From Aestuariibius sp. HNIBRBA575 (GTDB taxonomy: Bacteria; Pseudomonadota; Alphaproteobacteria; Rhodobacterales; Rhodobacteraceae): a stretch of 64,000 bases of DNA. The number at the start of each line of letters is the position of its first letter. The first letter of the stretch is position 1. Below, piece after piece: positions 44,619 through 52,725 of the stretch. A program made the translations under genes and the position numbers. The notes under the pieces are model-generated. The model saw only the letters and a program-made list of their open reading frames with translations. It did no database searches and had not been told where the DNA came from. Where the stretch lies: assembly GCF_040932005.1 (NCBI RefSeq), contig NZ_CP162414.1, positions 2,259,501 through 2,323,500 on the forward strand, given 5' to 3'.

Positions 44619-45170
44619 TTAGTTGGTGCTGGTTTGGGATGGCGCATCAAACGGAGCATGCAGCCCACGTAGAAACGCAATGAACGCGCTGATCAGACAG
44701 GAAAATGCCGCCAAAAAACCAAACGGGGCCAACGGGATTTCCAAGGCGTTGGTTGTGGCCCCGTCATGGGCGGCCTTTAGGGCATGTGACGCCAATCGCC
44801 ATGCCAAAGTGGCCAGCAATGCCGCGGAAAACAGCCCTGCAAATGCCGACATAAACCGGGTCATGCGCGCGCTGAGCACCACATTGAGCAAATCCACTTC
44901 GATATGTTCTTTGCGTTCCGTGGTCAGGGGCAACGCGGCGAAAACCAGTGCTGCCAATAGAATTTCGGTGATTTCAAAGGCCCCTTTGAGGGGGCGATCA
45001 AAGAGATACCGCCCCACCACATCCGTACAGGTCACCAAAATCAAACTGAACAGGATCAGAGCGGCCCCGACCCCAAGGGTATTTTGCAAAATCTTGCCAA
45101 TATCTAAACTGGCATCATCTGGCCCATCCCCTGAGGATCGTTTTGTGAACCTTTGCCGAAGCCGCTCCAT
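44619..45170 (-). CDS. TRAP transporter small permease (DctQ-type)
   Basis: 183 residues with four membrane helices after a charged 40-residue N-terminus, as expected for the small TRAP subunit that partners DctM. It contains the family segment F-E-I-T-E-I-L-L-A-A-L-V-F-A. The stop is nine bases before the large permease gene. Function depends on the DctM and binding-protein partners encoded next to it. Confidence 0.93.
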   Translation of the reverse strand: MERLRQRFTKRSSGDGPDDASLDIGKILQNTLGVGAALILFSLILVTCTDVVGRYLFDRPLKGAFEITEILLAALVFAALPLTTERKEHIEVDLLNVVLSARMTRFMSAFAGLFSAALLATLAWRLASHALKAAHDGATTNALEIPLAPFGFLAAFSCLISAFIAFLRGLHAPFDAPSQTSTN

Positions 45171-45173
45171 GCT

Positions 45174-46211
45174 TTAGTACTCCACGCCGGTTTGGGTGCG
45201 CAGCGCCTCTAGGGCCGCCAGACCATCAAACCCATCACCAGCAATCGCTTCGGCCCATGCATTTTCATGCACAGATGCAGCGGATTTGATCGATTCAAGC
45301 AATTCTGCCGGCGCATCGGAGATTTCGATACCGGCCTCTGCCAGCTCAACCAACGCAGCTTCGTCCGCGGCGTTCCATGCCGCGCCGACCAATTGGGCAA
45401 AGGCTTCGCCGGAAATCGCTTCGATTGCGGCCTGATCCTCGGGCGAAATACCGTCCCAAGCTCCTTCGTTCATCACAAGGAACCATGTGGTGTTATATAA
45501 TCCACCCGGCACACGGGTCGTGTACTGCAGATCATCGGTCAATTTGAACGCGGTGACTGCTTCGTAGGTGAACATCGCGCCATCAATGACGCCGCGCGAC
45601 AGTTTTTCAAAAACCTCACCAGATGACATAAACAAGGTTTCTGCGCCCAGATCCCCCATCAAATCCGCGATATAGCCGCCGGGAACACGCATTTTCAGCC
45701 CGGCAATATCGGCCATTGATTGGATTTCGCGGACATTGTTATGCATCACGCCCGGACCATGGACAAACAGGCCCAGCAGCTTCACACCTTCATGTTCGGC
45801 CTGCGCGTCCAGTTGACCCGCATAAACATTCCAGAACGCGGTCGACCCAGCGACGGCATCATCCCCTGTGAACGAAAACTGGCCGATCCGCGACCGGGTA
45901 AAACGATCATCCGTTGTAAACGAATGCAGGCCATAGGTGATGTCTGCAATGCCTTCTACGGCCATGTCGAAATGCGCAGGTGGCGCGCCCAGTGATTTGG
46001 ACAGGACCCGCACATTCACGCGCCCCTCTGTTACTTCTTCGACCTGCTCTGCCCAGGGTTTGATTGCGTTGACAACAATCGGATGGCGCGCAGGCAGCCA
46101 GCTGGACATTGCCAAAGTTGTGTCTGCAAATGCAAATGAGGATGTCAGCATTGACGCCCCAAGCACGGCTCCGGCGGCAGAGCGTGCCGCCGTTTTCAGT
46201 GTCATTTTCAT
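45174..46211 (-). CDS. TRAP transporter substrate-binding protein (DctP-type)
   Basis: 345 residues from ATG 46211, behind GGAGGA. Signal peptide with cleavage after F-A-F-A-D (about residue 30). The mature protein shows the conserved TRAP carboxylate Arg in G-L-K-M-R-V-P-G-G (about residue 175), so the ligand has a carboxylate. First gene of the TRAP operon, with two RTTGC palindromes in the region upstream shared with a MarR gene. An aromatic acid is the likely substrate given the context. Confidence 0.93.
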   Translation of the reverse strand: MKMTLKTAARSAAGAVLGASMLTSSFAFADTTLAMSSWLPARHPIVVNAIKPWAEQVEEVTEGRVNVRVLSKSLGAPPAHFDMAVEGIADITYGLHSFTTDDRFTRSRIGQFSFTGDDAVAGSTAFWNVYAGQLDAQAEHEGVKLLGLFVHGPGVMHNNVREIQSMADIAGLKMRVPGGYIADLMGDLGAETLFMSSGEVFEKLSRGVIDGAMFTYEAVTAFKLTDDLQYTTRVPGGLYNTTWFLVMNEGAWDGISPEDQAAIEAISGEAFAQLVGAAWNAADEAALVELAEAGIEISDAPAELLESIKSAASVHENAWAEAIAGDGFDGLAALEALRTQTGVEY

Positions 46212-46349
46212 GATCAAGTGTCCTCCCAGACCTTTTGATGTCTTCCGTGAGCCGGGCCAATTCCGTCCTCGCCGAATTGGCCCCTATCCGAAACGCGCCC
46301 TAGAAATGAACAGAACAGGCCACATGCGGAAATCTCGACTCCAGTCTTT

Positions 46350-46363
46350 GTTGCAATCGCAAC
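46350..46363. promoter_or_regulatory. RTTGC-N4-GCAAY site 2
   Basis: GTTGC-AATC-GCAAC, a perfect dyad in the divergent region between the TRAP operon and the first MarR gene. Confidence 0.7.
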
Positions 46364-46378
46364 GAAGTCAACTTTTTA

Positions 46379-46392
46379 ATTGCATATGCAAC
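46379..46392. promoter_or_regulatory. RTTGC-N4-GCAAY site 3
   Basis: ATTGC-ATAT-GCAAC, containing the perfect 12-base palindrome TTGCATATGCAA; 29 bases from site 2 start to start, 46 bases before the first MarR start codon. Confidence 0.7.
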
Positions 46393-46438
46393 GAAACTGC
46401 GTCCAAATGCACCAATCCCAACAGGAAGGTAACAATCC

Positions 46439-46903
46439 ATGCCACAGACGCTGCCCGACTTTGATCTGGATCGGTATTTACCTTATCGCATGACCGTTAT
46501 TGCCGCGCGGCTGAGCAATGATATGGCGCGGGAATATAAAGAGAAATTCGGCATTTCGATTCCAGAATGGCGGGTTCTGCTGAATTTGGGATATTCGGGT
46601 TTTGTGTCCATCCGCGATATAGAAAAGCGCGTAAATCTGGAAAAATCAAAGGTGAGCCGCGCCGCAAGTCGGCTGGAAGCCAAGGGGTTTTTGACCAAAG
46701 AAGTGGACGCCCAGGATCGCAGATTGCTGAAATTGGCGCTAACATCTGATGGGATCGACCTGCTGTCGAAACTGATTCCAATCGCCACAGAATACCAAGA
46801 TAAGCTGGAAACCGCGCTGGGAGATCAGACCGAAACGCTTCAGGATGCGTTGGATTGTTTGATGCGCAGCACCCAAACTGCTGACGCTAGTGGCCCAAGT
46901 TAA
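46439..46903 (+). CDS. MarR-family transcriptional regulator 1
   Basis: 154 residues with the MarR winged helix (about residues 28-130): recognition helix S-K-V-S-R-A-A-S-R-L-E, wing D-A-Q-D-R-R-L-L-K-L. It is divergent from the TRAP operon, with two RTTGC palindromes in the gap, so it probably represses TRAP genes and itself, released by the aromatic substrate or an intermediate. Its stop interlocks (TTAA) with the second MarR gene, which is convergent. Confidence 0.9.
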   Translation: MPQTLPDFDLDRYLPYRMTVIAARLSNDMAREYKEKFGISIPEWRVLLNLGYSGFVSIRDIEKRVNLEKSKVSRAASRLEAKGFLTKEVDAQDRRLLKLALTSDGIDLLSKLIPIATEYQDKLETALGDQTETLQDALDCLMRSTQTADASGPS

Positions 46904-47349
46904 TCCGCGCGTTCGCGCCCCGTATGGGCCTTAACCGCAACCAGCAACGCGTGTAATCCCTGTTTCAGCGCCACCATGTCGTCAGGCTCGATCGCATCTA
47001 AAATGTCCTGAGATTGCGCCTGAACCTCTGGAAACACTTTTGCAAACAGCGCCTGCCCGGCATCGGTGCACGTATAAAGCCGCAAACGACGATCCTGCCC
47101 GGAAATGCAACGGGTGATCAGATCCTTGTTTTCCAACCTTTGCGCGGCCCGGCTGACCTGGACTTTGTCCAATGTCGTACGCCGGGACAATTCCAACGAC
47201 GTTAACTCTCTGGCTTCGGCCAGCAGAAATAACAGCCGCCATTCCTCTCGGGATAAACCATATGTGCGCCCATAGACGTCCACCAATTTTTGCGAAAACG
47301 ATTCAGCGGTGACCGCCAATAAGTAAGGAAAGTAAGTCTCAAGCTGCAT
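46900..47349 (-). CDS. MarR-family transcriptional regulator 2
   Basis: 149 residues, another MarR winged helix (S-L-E-L-S-R-R-T-T-L-D-K-V-Q-V-S-R-A-A-Q-R-L; wing S-G-Q-D-R-R-L-R-L-Y). Similar in layout to its convergent neighbour but clearly diverged, so not a recent duplicate. Two RTTGC palindromes lie just upstream, between it and the VOC remnant. It may be the regulator of the hmg operon, or autoregulate; which MarR binds which site cannot be told from sequence. Confidence 0.9.
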   Translation of the reverse strand: MQLETYFPYLLAVTAESFSQKLVDVYGRTYGLSREEWRLLFLLAEARELTSLELSRRTTLDKVQVSRAAQRLENKDLITRCISGQDRRLRLYTCTDAGQALFAKVFPEVQAQSQDILDAIEPDDMVALKQGLHALLVAVKAHTGRERAD

Positions 47350-47379
47350 GTCGTCTCCACTTGGTAGGCAGAATACATC

Positions 47380-47393
47380 GTTGCAGGCGCAAC
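47380..47393. promoter_or_regulatory. RTTGC-N4-GCAAY site 4
   Basis: GTTGC-AGGC-GCAAC (within CGTTGC/GCAACG), 30 bases upstream of the second MarR start, in the divergent region with the VOC remnant. Confidence 0.7.
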
Positions 47394-47437
47394 GAATTGA
47401 CCTAAATCAAACCATATCCCCACCCAATTTGGCAATC

Positions 47438-47451
47438 ATTGCAAACGCAAT
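47438..47451. promoter_or_regulatory. RTTGC-N4-GCAAY site 5
   Basis: ATTGC-AAAC-GCAAT, a perfect dyad ending 16 bases before the start of the VOC remnant. Confidence 0.65.
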
Positions 47452-47467
47452 AAGCCGGAGAAGCCCA

Positions 47468-47730
47468 ATGATGACCCCGAATTTGAAAATCGATCACATC
47501 CACCACGTGGCTTATCGCTGCAAAGACACCAAAGAAACAGTCACATTTTATACGGAAATGTTGAACATGGATTTTGTGCTGGCCATCGCCGAAGACCACG
47601 TTCCATCCACCCACGAACCCGACCCTTATATGCATCTGTTTCTGGGTGCCGGAAACACGCCGACTGGCTTCATGCCAAAGAGCTGAGCAAAGATCGATTT
47701 CAGCGCCTTGGGTTTGCGCTGCATCTGTGA
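47468..47730 (+). pseudogene. VOC-family (glyoxalase/dioxygenase-like) gene, internally deleted
   Basis: The first 60 or so codons encode a normal VOC start (I-D-H-I-H-H-V-A-Y-R-C-K-D, then Y-M-H-L-F-L-G-A-G-N), behind a GGAG site at ATG 47468. The frame then ends at 47686 after only 73 residues. Just before, another frame carries D-W-L-H-A-K-E-L-S-K-D and runs to TGA 47728-47730. From memory of VOC proteins in similar clusters, the WLH-x-KEL motif is their normal C-terminus. The simplest reading is a deletion of about 90 codons joining both ends with a frame change. An operator-like palindrome still sits upstream. Confidence 0.6.
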
Positions 47731-47811
47731 TCGCAGCGGGCCTCTGTGACCTGAGTCCCCCTTGCGGCGGTTGTGATTTGATGCCACCACAGCATCAGCA
47801 AAGGAGCCGTC

Positions 47812-48315
47812 ATGAAACTGGCCTATATCATGAGCAGCCGCCGCGGTGGCACGGATCGCGTTTTGGGGGAATTTGCAGCGCTCTGCGAACAGCAAGGCGT
47901 GAAATTGGCCGGCGTGGTTCAGACCAATACGGAATGCGCGCCCAGCCATTTATGTGACATGGACGTGCGGGTTTTGCCGGATGGGCCCGTTTTGCGTATT
48001 TCCCAATCTTTGGGTGCTGGGTCCAAAGGATGCCGGTTGGACGCCTCTGTATTGGAAGAGGCCGTGGGCCACGCCAATGCATCCCTCAGCGATGATGCCC
48101 AATTGTTGTTGATCAACAAATTTGGCAAACGCGAAGCCGAAGGTCACGGATTCCGCGCTGTTATTTCTGATGCAGTTTTGCGCGGTATTCCTGTGGTTTT
48201 AGGCGTGAATGACGCCAACCTTGCGGCTTTTCTGGACTATGCGGACGGCATGGCCGATCGCCTGAATGACAACGTTGATGACCTGCAGAAATGGTATTCG
48301 AAAAACGCCACTTAA
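47812..48315 (+). CDS. DUF2478 family protein (nucleotide-binding-like)
   Basis: 167 residues. The N-terminus L-A-Y-I-M-S-S-R-R-G-G-T-D-R-V-L looks like a modified P-loop beginning, followed by L-L-L-I-N-K-F-G-K-R-E-A-E-G-x-G-F-R, the hallmark of DUF2478. Members are often near molybdate transport genes, though none is in this window. Cytoplasmic; function unknown. Start: ATG 47812 with AAGGAG. Its stop interlocks with the phosphomannomutase stop (TTAA). Confidence 0.83.
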   Translation: MKLAYIMSSRRGGTDRVLGEFAALCEQQGVKLAGVVQTNTECAPSHLCDMDVRVLPDGPVLRISQSLGAGSKGCRLDASVLEEAVGHANASLSDDAQLLLINKFGKREAEGHGFRAVISDAVLRGIPVVLGVNDANLAAFLDYADGMADRLNDNVDDLQKWYSKNAT

Positions 48316-49688
48316 CTCAGCGTTTCCAGCAACTTATCCAGACCTAACTGCAATACATCCTGCGCTTTCTCTTTTGAGGATGCTTCGACATAAAGTCGTA
48401 GTTCCGGGGCATTCCCAGAGGGTCGCAGATGCAGTGTCACTCCGTTTTTCAGGATCACACGCATCCCGTCAGTCAGGTCCAGCTTAACCTCTGTTGATCC
48501 GGCAAAGCGCACAAATTCCGCGCGGGCGGCTGCGTCATTCACCAATGTCGCAACCAACGCGTTGGACCGTTGCGTCGCGATATTTTGCAATCTGTCCGCG
48601 GCTGTAAACACCGCTGGTTCCTGCGCCACCAACTGGGATAATGTCTGCCCCTTGGCCGCGTGTAAAACCGAAACGATTGGCAAAAAACTGTCGCGGGTCA
48701 TCAACGGCATCAACGCACCGGCTGGGCCTTGGGCCTCATATCCGAGCAAAAATCCGCCATTGGCCTCATAGCCGGCGGTTTTGGCATCCGCCAATTCCTG
48801 CATCCCTGCAATCACATAAGGTGACCCGATTTTCGTTAACGAAACGCCTGAGAAAGCCTTTTGCAAAACACCCGAATTGGATGATATTGGCGTCACAATC
48901 CGGTCTGCACCCAGAACAACGCTGGTGATTTGCCCCAAAATATCCCCGGCAATCACCTGACCTGTTTCATCCGTCACCATAGGCCGATCGCTGTCCCCGT
49001 CGGTGGACACAATTGCATCCAACCCGTGTTCCTGCGTCCAGCCTGCCAGCATGGCCCCGATTTCTGGGTCATAAGCCTCTGTATCGACGGGGATAAAAAC
49101 CTCAGAACGTCCCAGTTCAACCACATCGGCCCCCAGCAATGACAACAGCGTCATCAACAGATCGCGCCCGACCGCTGAATGGGTGTAAACCCCGATCCGG
49201 CGCCCAATCAGCGCATCCACACCAAAGGCCCGCACATATCGATCAACAAATTGCGCGCCCGCATCGGATTGCGCAATTGCCTTGCCGGGATTGGGCGCGT
49301 CGCCATTTTGCCCGAGATGATTGAGAATGGCCTGTTCGTCCTGCTTTAGGATTTCGCCCGCTGTGGAATAGAATTTCAGCCCATTGCGATCCGCCGGAAT
49401 GTGGCTGCCGGTCACCATGATGGCCCCTGCCCCTGCGGCCCCCGCGGCCAACGCCAATGCGGGTGTCGGCAATGCCCCGCATCCATAGATGTCAACGCCC
49501 AGCGCCCGCGCCGTTTGCCCGACGATTGCGGCCATATCTGGCGACGATGCCCGCAAATCATGCCCAATAAACAGCCCGGTTCCCACGTCGCAACTGCGCA
49601 AAAAAGCCCGCGTATAATCCGCGATCAAATCGGGTGTCATGTCGACCACCAACCCACGCAGCCCGCTCGTTCCGAATTTCACAGCCAT
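48312..49688 (-). CDS. Phosphomannomutase / phosphoglucomutase
   Basis: 458 residues of the alpha-D-phosphohexomutase family. The N-terminal F-G-T-S-G-L-R-G, the phosphoserine loop T-G-S-H-I-P-A-D-R-N-G (Ser about residue 98), the metal loop D-G-D-S-D-R and the sugar loop G-Y-E-A-N-G-G are all present; the C-terminal phosphate-binding loop is R-P-S-G-N-A-P-E. It interconverts mannose- or glucose-6-phosphate and the 1-phosphate for nucleotide-sugar synthesis. It shares the strand with the sugar epimerase upstream. Confidence 0.92.
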   Translation of the reverse strand: MAVKFGTSGLRGLVVDMTPDLIADYTRAFLRSCDVGTGLFIGHDLRASSPDMAAIVGQTARALGVDIYGCGALPTPALALAAGAAGAGAIMVTGSHIPADRNGLKFYSTAGEILKQDEQAILNHLGQNGDAPNPGKAIAQSDAGAQFVDRYVRAFGVDALIGRRIGVYTHSAVGRDLLMTLLSLLGADVVELGRSEVFIPVDTEAYDPEIGAMLAGWTQEHGLDAIVSTDGDSDRPMVTDETGQVIAGDILGQITSVVLGADRIVTPISSNSGVLQKAFSGVSLTKIGSPYVIAGMQELADAKTAGYEANGGFLLGYEAQGPAGALMPLMTRDSFLPIVSVLHAAKGQTLSQLVAQEPAVFTAADRLQNIATQRSNALVATLVNDAAARAEFVRFAGSTEVKLDLTDGMRVILKNGVTLHLRPSGNAPELRLYVEASSKEKAQDVLQLGLDKLLETLS

Positions 49689-49702
49689 GGTCTAACCCTT
49701 TG

Positions 49703-50731
49703 TCAAATCTCGTAATAGTCGCGATACCAGTCCACAAAGGCCTGCACACCGTGCTGAATATCAGTTGTCGGGACATATCCGGTCAGTTCGTTTAGCAACC
49801 CTGCATCGGCCCAGGTGGCAGGCACATCGCCCGCCTGCATCGGCATCATATTGCGGATCGCCTTGCGGCCCAGCGCCTTTTCGATGGCATCAACAAAATC
49901 CAACAACGGCACAGAATTGGAATTGCCCACATTCACCGCCCGCCAAGGCGCAACCGTCGACAAACTGTCACCATCAGGCGAAACGCCATCATCAGGGCGC
50001 ACCGGCGGTGTGTCGATCAACAGCCGAATACCCTGAACCAAATCAGTGACATAGGTAAAGTCCCGCTGCATTTCACCATTGTTGTAGATATCAATCGGGT
50101 CGCCGTTCAGGATCGCCTTGGTGAATTTGAACAGCGCCATATCCGGGCGCCCCCACGGGCCATAAACCGTAAAGAAACGGAACATCGTGATCGGCAAATC
50201 GTACAAATGCGCATAAGAATGCGCCATCATTTCATTGGATTTCTTGGTCGCCGCATAAAACGACATTTGGGTGTCGACTTTGTCGGTTTCACGATACGGC
50301 ATGTCCGTATTGGCCCCGTAAACCGACGATGTGGATGCCAGCAAACTGTGGCGCGGCGGATAGGCACGGATTGCCTCTAGCAGTTCAAATGTGCCGACCA
50401 GATTTGCCTCGACATAGGCGCGCGGATTGTCGATCGAATACCGCACCCCGGCCTGCGCCGCCAAATGCACAACCACATCAAACCGATATTCCTCAAACAG
50501 ATCCATCAGGCGGTTTGGCTCTTCGATTTTAGCCGTGATCGCCGTAAAAGAAGGGTTTTGCAGCAGCATAGATTGGCGACGTTGTTTAAGCGCAACATCA
50601 TAATAATCGTTCAAACTGTCGATCCCAACAACGCGGAACCCATCCGCAAGCAGCCGCGTACATAGGTGAAAACCGATAAACCCGGCCGCACCGGTGACAA
50701 AAGCAACAGGTTGGGGTGCAGGCGTGGTCAT
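49703..50731 (-). CDS. NAD-dependent sugar epimerase (UDP-glucuronate 4-epimerase-like)
   Basis: 342 residues from ATG 50731, behind AGGAAC. Extended SDR fold with T-G-A-A-G-F-I-G-F-H for NAD binding, catalytic Y-x3-K (S-F-Y-A-A-T-K-K) and the long family motifs R-F-F-T-V-Y-G-P-W-G-R-P-D-M-A-L and F-T-Y-V-T-D-L-V. The latter pattern is typical of UDP-glucuronate 4-epimerases supplying UDP-galacturonate for surface polysaccharide. Fifteen bases before phosphomannomutase, on the same strand. Confidence 0.92.
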   Translation of the reverse strand: MTTPAPQPVAFVTGAAGFIGFHLCTRLLADGFRVVGIDSLNDYYDVALKQRRQSMLLQNPSFTAITAKIEEPNRLMDLFEEYRFDVVVHLAAQAGVRYSIDNPRAYVEANLVGTFELLEAIRAYPPRHSLLASTSSVYGANTDMPYRETDKVDTQMSFYAATKKSNEMMAHSYAHLYDLPITMFRFFTVYGPWGRPDMALFKFTKAILNGDPIDIYNNGEMQRDFTYVTDLVQGIRLLIDTPPVRPDDGVSPDGDSLSTVAPWRAVNVGNSNSVPLLDFVDAIEKALGRKAIRNMMPMQAGDVPATWADAGLLNELTGYVPTTDIQHGVQAFVDWYRDYYEI

Positions 50732-51037
50732 AAAGTGTTCCTTGTCAATCATCTGGGTCAATCATCGGGGCATCAAACCGGGCTGCAAAACAGATCTAAC
50801 CCGCAAAATCATATGCCCCAGCCCCAGTGGCGTCACAAGCCTTTTCAGATGTCACAGTCGGTGTGCGGAGATTCTGAACAACGCGAAACATAAGCAAACC
50901 AGACAAAGATGGTTGAATTTTATGCAAGTGCAGCATGGGTCGTTAACCCTTCGTTAGGCATTATCTAGACTCAGCGCTCTTAGATTGCGACGTTGGGTCA
51001 ATGTCCATGTGGGCGGCAAATGAGGATGGATGGGGCG
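50732..51037. other. 306-base divergent intergenic region between epimerase and sugar transferase
   Basis: No gene supported. It holds the promoters of both polysaccharide genes. TTAA-CCCTTCG-TTAG at 50943-50957 resembles a CtrA recognition site (TTAA-N7-TTAA) with one mismatch. Otherwise AT-rich with no strong dyad or terminator. Confidence 0.5.
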
Positions 51038-51751
51038 ATGAAACCAACGGAATACTCGGAATTACGGTTCCAGATTGCAGCGCCTCAGATCGCACCCCCC
51101 CAGATCGCAACGTCACAACGCAAGCCAGTGCCACGCACGTTTTATGCATCATTTGGCAAACGTATCTTTGACATTGTGCTGGCTTTGGCCATTTTGCCGC
51201 TGATCACGCCGATCATCTTGGGTGTGTGGATGATGGCGCGGCGTGATGGGGGCCCTGGCCTGTTTGTGCAGGATCGCGTTGGGCTAAACGGCACAACCTT
51301 TAAATGCCTTAAAATACGGTCCATGGTGCATGATGCGGACCGGAAACTGACCCAGTATTTAGACCAAAACCCTGACGCCGCCGCTGAGTGGCACATCAAT
51401 CAGAAACTACGCCACGACCCACGGATCACGGCATTTGGGAAATTCATCCGCGCCACCAGTCTTGATGAGCTGCCACAGGTTTTCAACATCCTCAAAGGTG
51501 AGATGAGCTTTATCGGGCCGCGCCCGTTTATGCTAAACCAAGAGGCGCTGTACCGACAGGCCAACGGGACCGGCTATTACCAATTGCGCCCCGGAATTTC
51601 GGGTCCATGGCAGGTCAGTGGGCGCGGCGAAACCAGCTTTGCGGATCGGGCGGATTTTGACAATGAATATTACCGCAATCTGTCGTTTCGAACCGATATG
51701 AAACTGGTTTTCCAAACGTTTAAGGTGCTGGCGCAACGCACTGGGCATTAG
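51038..51751 (+). CDS. Sugar transferase initiating exopolysaccharide synthesis
   Basis: 237 residues from ATG 51038 (earlier ATGs at 51020 and 51026 are possible). After a 45-residue Gln/Ala/Pro-rich N-terminus with P-Q-I-A repeats, one membrane helix (about residues 34-57) precedes the bacterial sugar transferase domain: F-K-C-L-K-I-R-S-M, then R-A-T-S-L-D-E-L-P-Q-V-F-N-I-L-K-G-x-M-S-x-I-G-P-R-P and L-R-P-G-I-S-G-P-W-Q-V-S-G-R. It attaches the first sugar-1-phosphate to undecaprenyl phosphate. The other assembly genes are not in this window. Confidence 0.93.
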   Translation: MKPTEYSELRFQIAAPQIAPPQIATSQRKPVPRTFYASFGKRIFDIVLALAILPLITPIILGVWMMARRDGGPGLFVQDRVGLNGTTFKCLKIRSMVHDADRKLTQYLDQNPDAAAEWHINQKLRHDPRITAFGKFIRATSLDELPQVFNILKGEMSFIGPRPFMLNQEALYRQANGTGYYQLRPGISGPWQVSGRGETSFADRADFDNEYYRNLSFRTDMKLVFQTFKVLAQRTGH

Positions 51752-51981
51752 CGTCCCCTGCGTCCCGATCTGATTGGTCCTCGGGCAGGTAGTCACCGAC
51801 AGAGTTGCCTTTTGGTGGCTTAGATTACTGCACTATATCGGTTGTTAACGGATTTGTGTTGATCTGCGACAATCGCCCAACGCTAGCTGGCCAAGAAAAA
51901 CAGGATCAATTTGCATGGCCCGGTTTCAATTTGCACAAAAAGAACATTGTGTTCTTGCCCCACTCAACGCCATAAACACCT

Positions 51982-52725
51982 ATGTTTGCTTCATTTCTTA
52001 AGAAACTGTCACAGCGGCAGGACGTCGATTTTCCAACCATTTCCCCGGATGAACCATTGCAGGTCATTGGGGATATTCACGGGCGGCTTGATCTTTTGGA
52101 TGCGTTGCTGGGCAAAATCGACCCCAAGATGAAAACCATTTTTGTCGGCGATTACACCGATCGCGGCGATCAAAGCGAAGCCGTGCTGCGCCGCCTGATG
52201 CAGCTGACCACAGATCCCAACAGAGACGTGACCTGCTTGGTTGGCAATCACGATGAAATGCTGCTCAACTTTATGATGGAGCCGGATCGGGGACATGGGA
52301 CGTGGCTGCGCCATGGCGGGTTGCAAACGCTTGCATCTTTTGGGGTGCCGCTGACCCCAAACCCCAAACCCGAACACATCGCCGAGGCTGTGTTCAAACT
52401 TCGCGAACGGGCCGGTCCAGATATGATCGATTGGCTATCAAATCTACCGGTTTTGGTTCAATCAGGAAACGTGTGTATCCTGCATGCAGGGGCGGACCCC
52501 ACCCTGTCCATCGAAAGTCAGCCGTCGGGGACGCTGATTTGGGGGCATCCAAATTTTGACCGGACCCCTCGAAAAGACGGCATTTGGGTGGTGCATGGCC
52601 ATACGATTGTCGACCAGCCCCTGATCCGTCAGGGTCGCATCAGCATCGACACCGGGGCCTATGCAACCGGGCACCTGACCGCCGCCGTAATCACCGACGG
52701 TCAGGTTCATTTTATATCGACCTAG
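51982..52725 (+). CDS. Metallophosphoesterase (PrpA-like serine/threonine phosphatase)
   Basis: 247 residues. The calcineurin-type motifs G-D-I-H-G-R (about residue 31), G-D-Y-T-D-R-G-D (about 57), G-N-H-D-E-M (about 88) and later H-A-G-A-D and V-H-G-H-T coordinate two metals. It hydrolyses phosphoproteins or small phosphate esters; the family includes PrpA-type phosphatases. Cytoplasmic. Same strand as the sugar transferase 230 bases upstream; regulation of polysaccharide synthesis is possible but not shown. The stop interlocks with the RND gene (CTAG). Confidence 0.9.
   Translation: MFASFLKKLSQRQDVDFPTISPDEPLQVIGDIHGRLDLLDALLGKIDPKMKTIFVGDYTDRGDQSEAVLRRLMQLTTDPNRDVTCLVGNHDEMLLNFMMEPDRGHGTWLRHGGLQTLASFGVPLTPNPKPEHIAEAVFKLRERAGPDMIDWLSNLPVLVQSGNVCILHAGADPTLSIESQPSGTLIWGHPNFDRTPRKDGIWVVHGHTIVDQPLIRQGRISIDTGAYATGHLTAAVITDGQVHFIST

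Noticed and set aside
51842..51880. TTGAT-like sequence upstream of the phosphatase considered as an FNR site
   Set aside because: Only one half matches the consensus; too weak to support.
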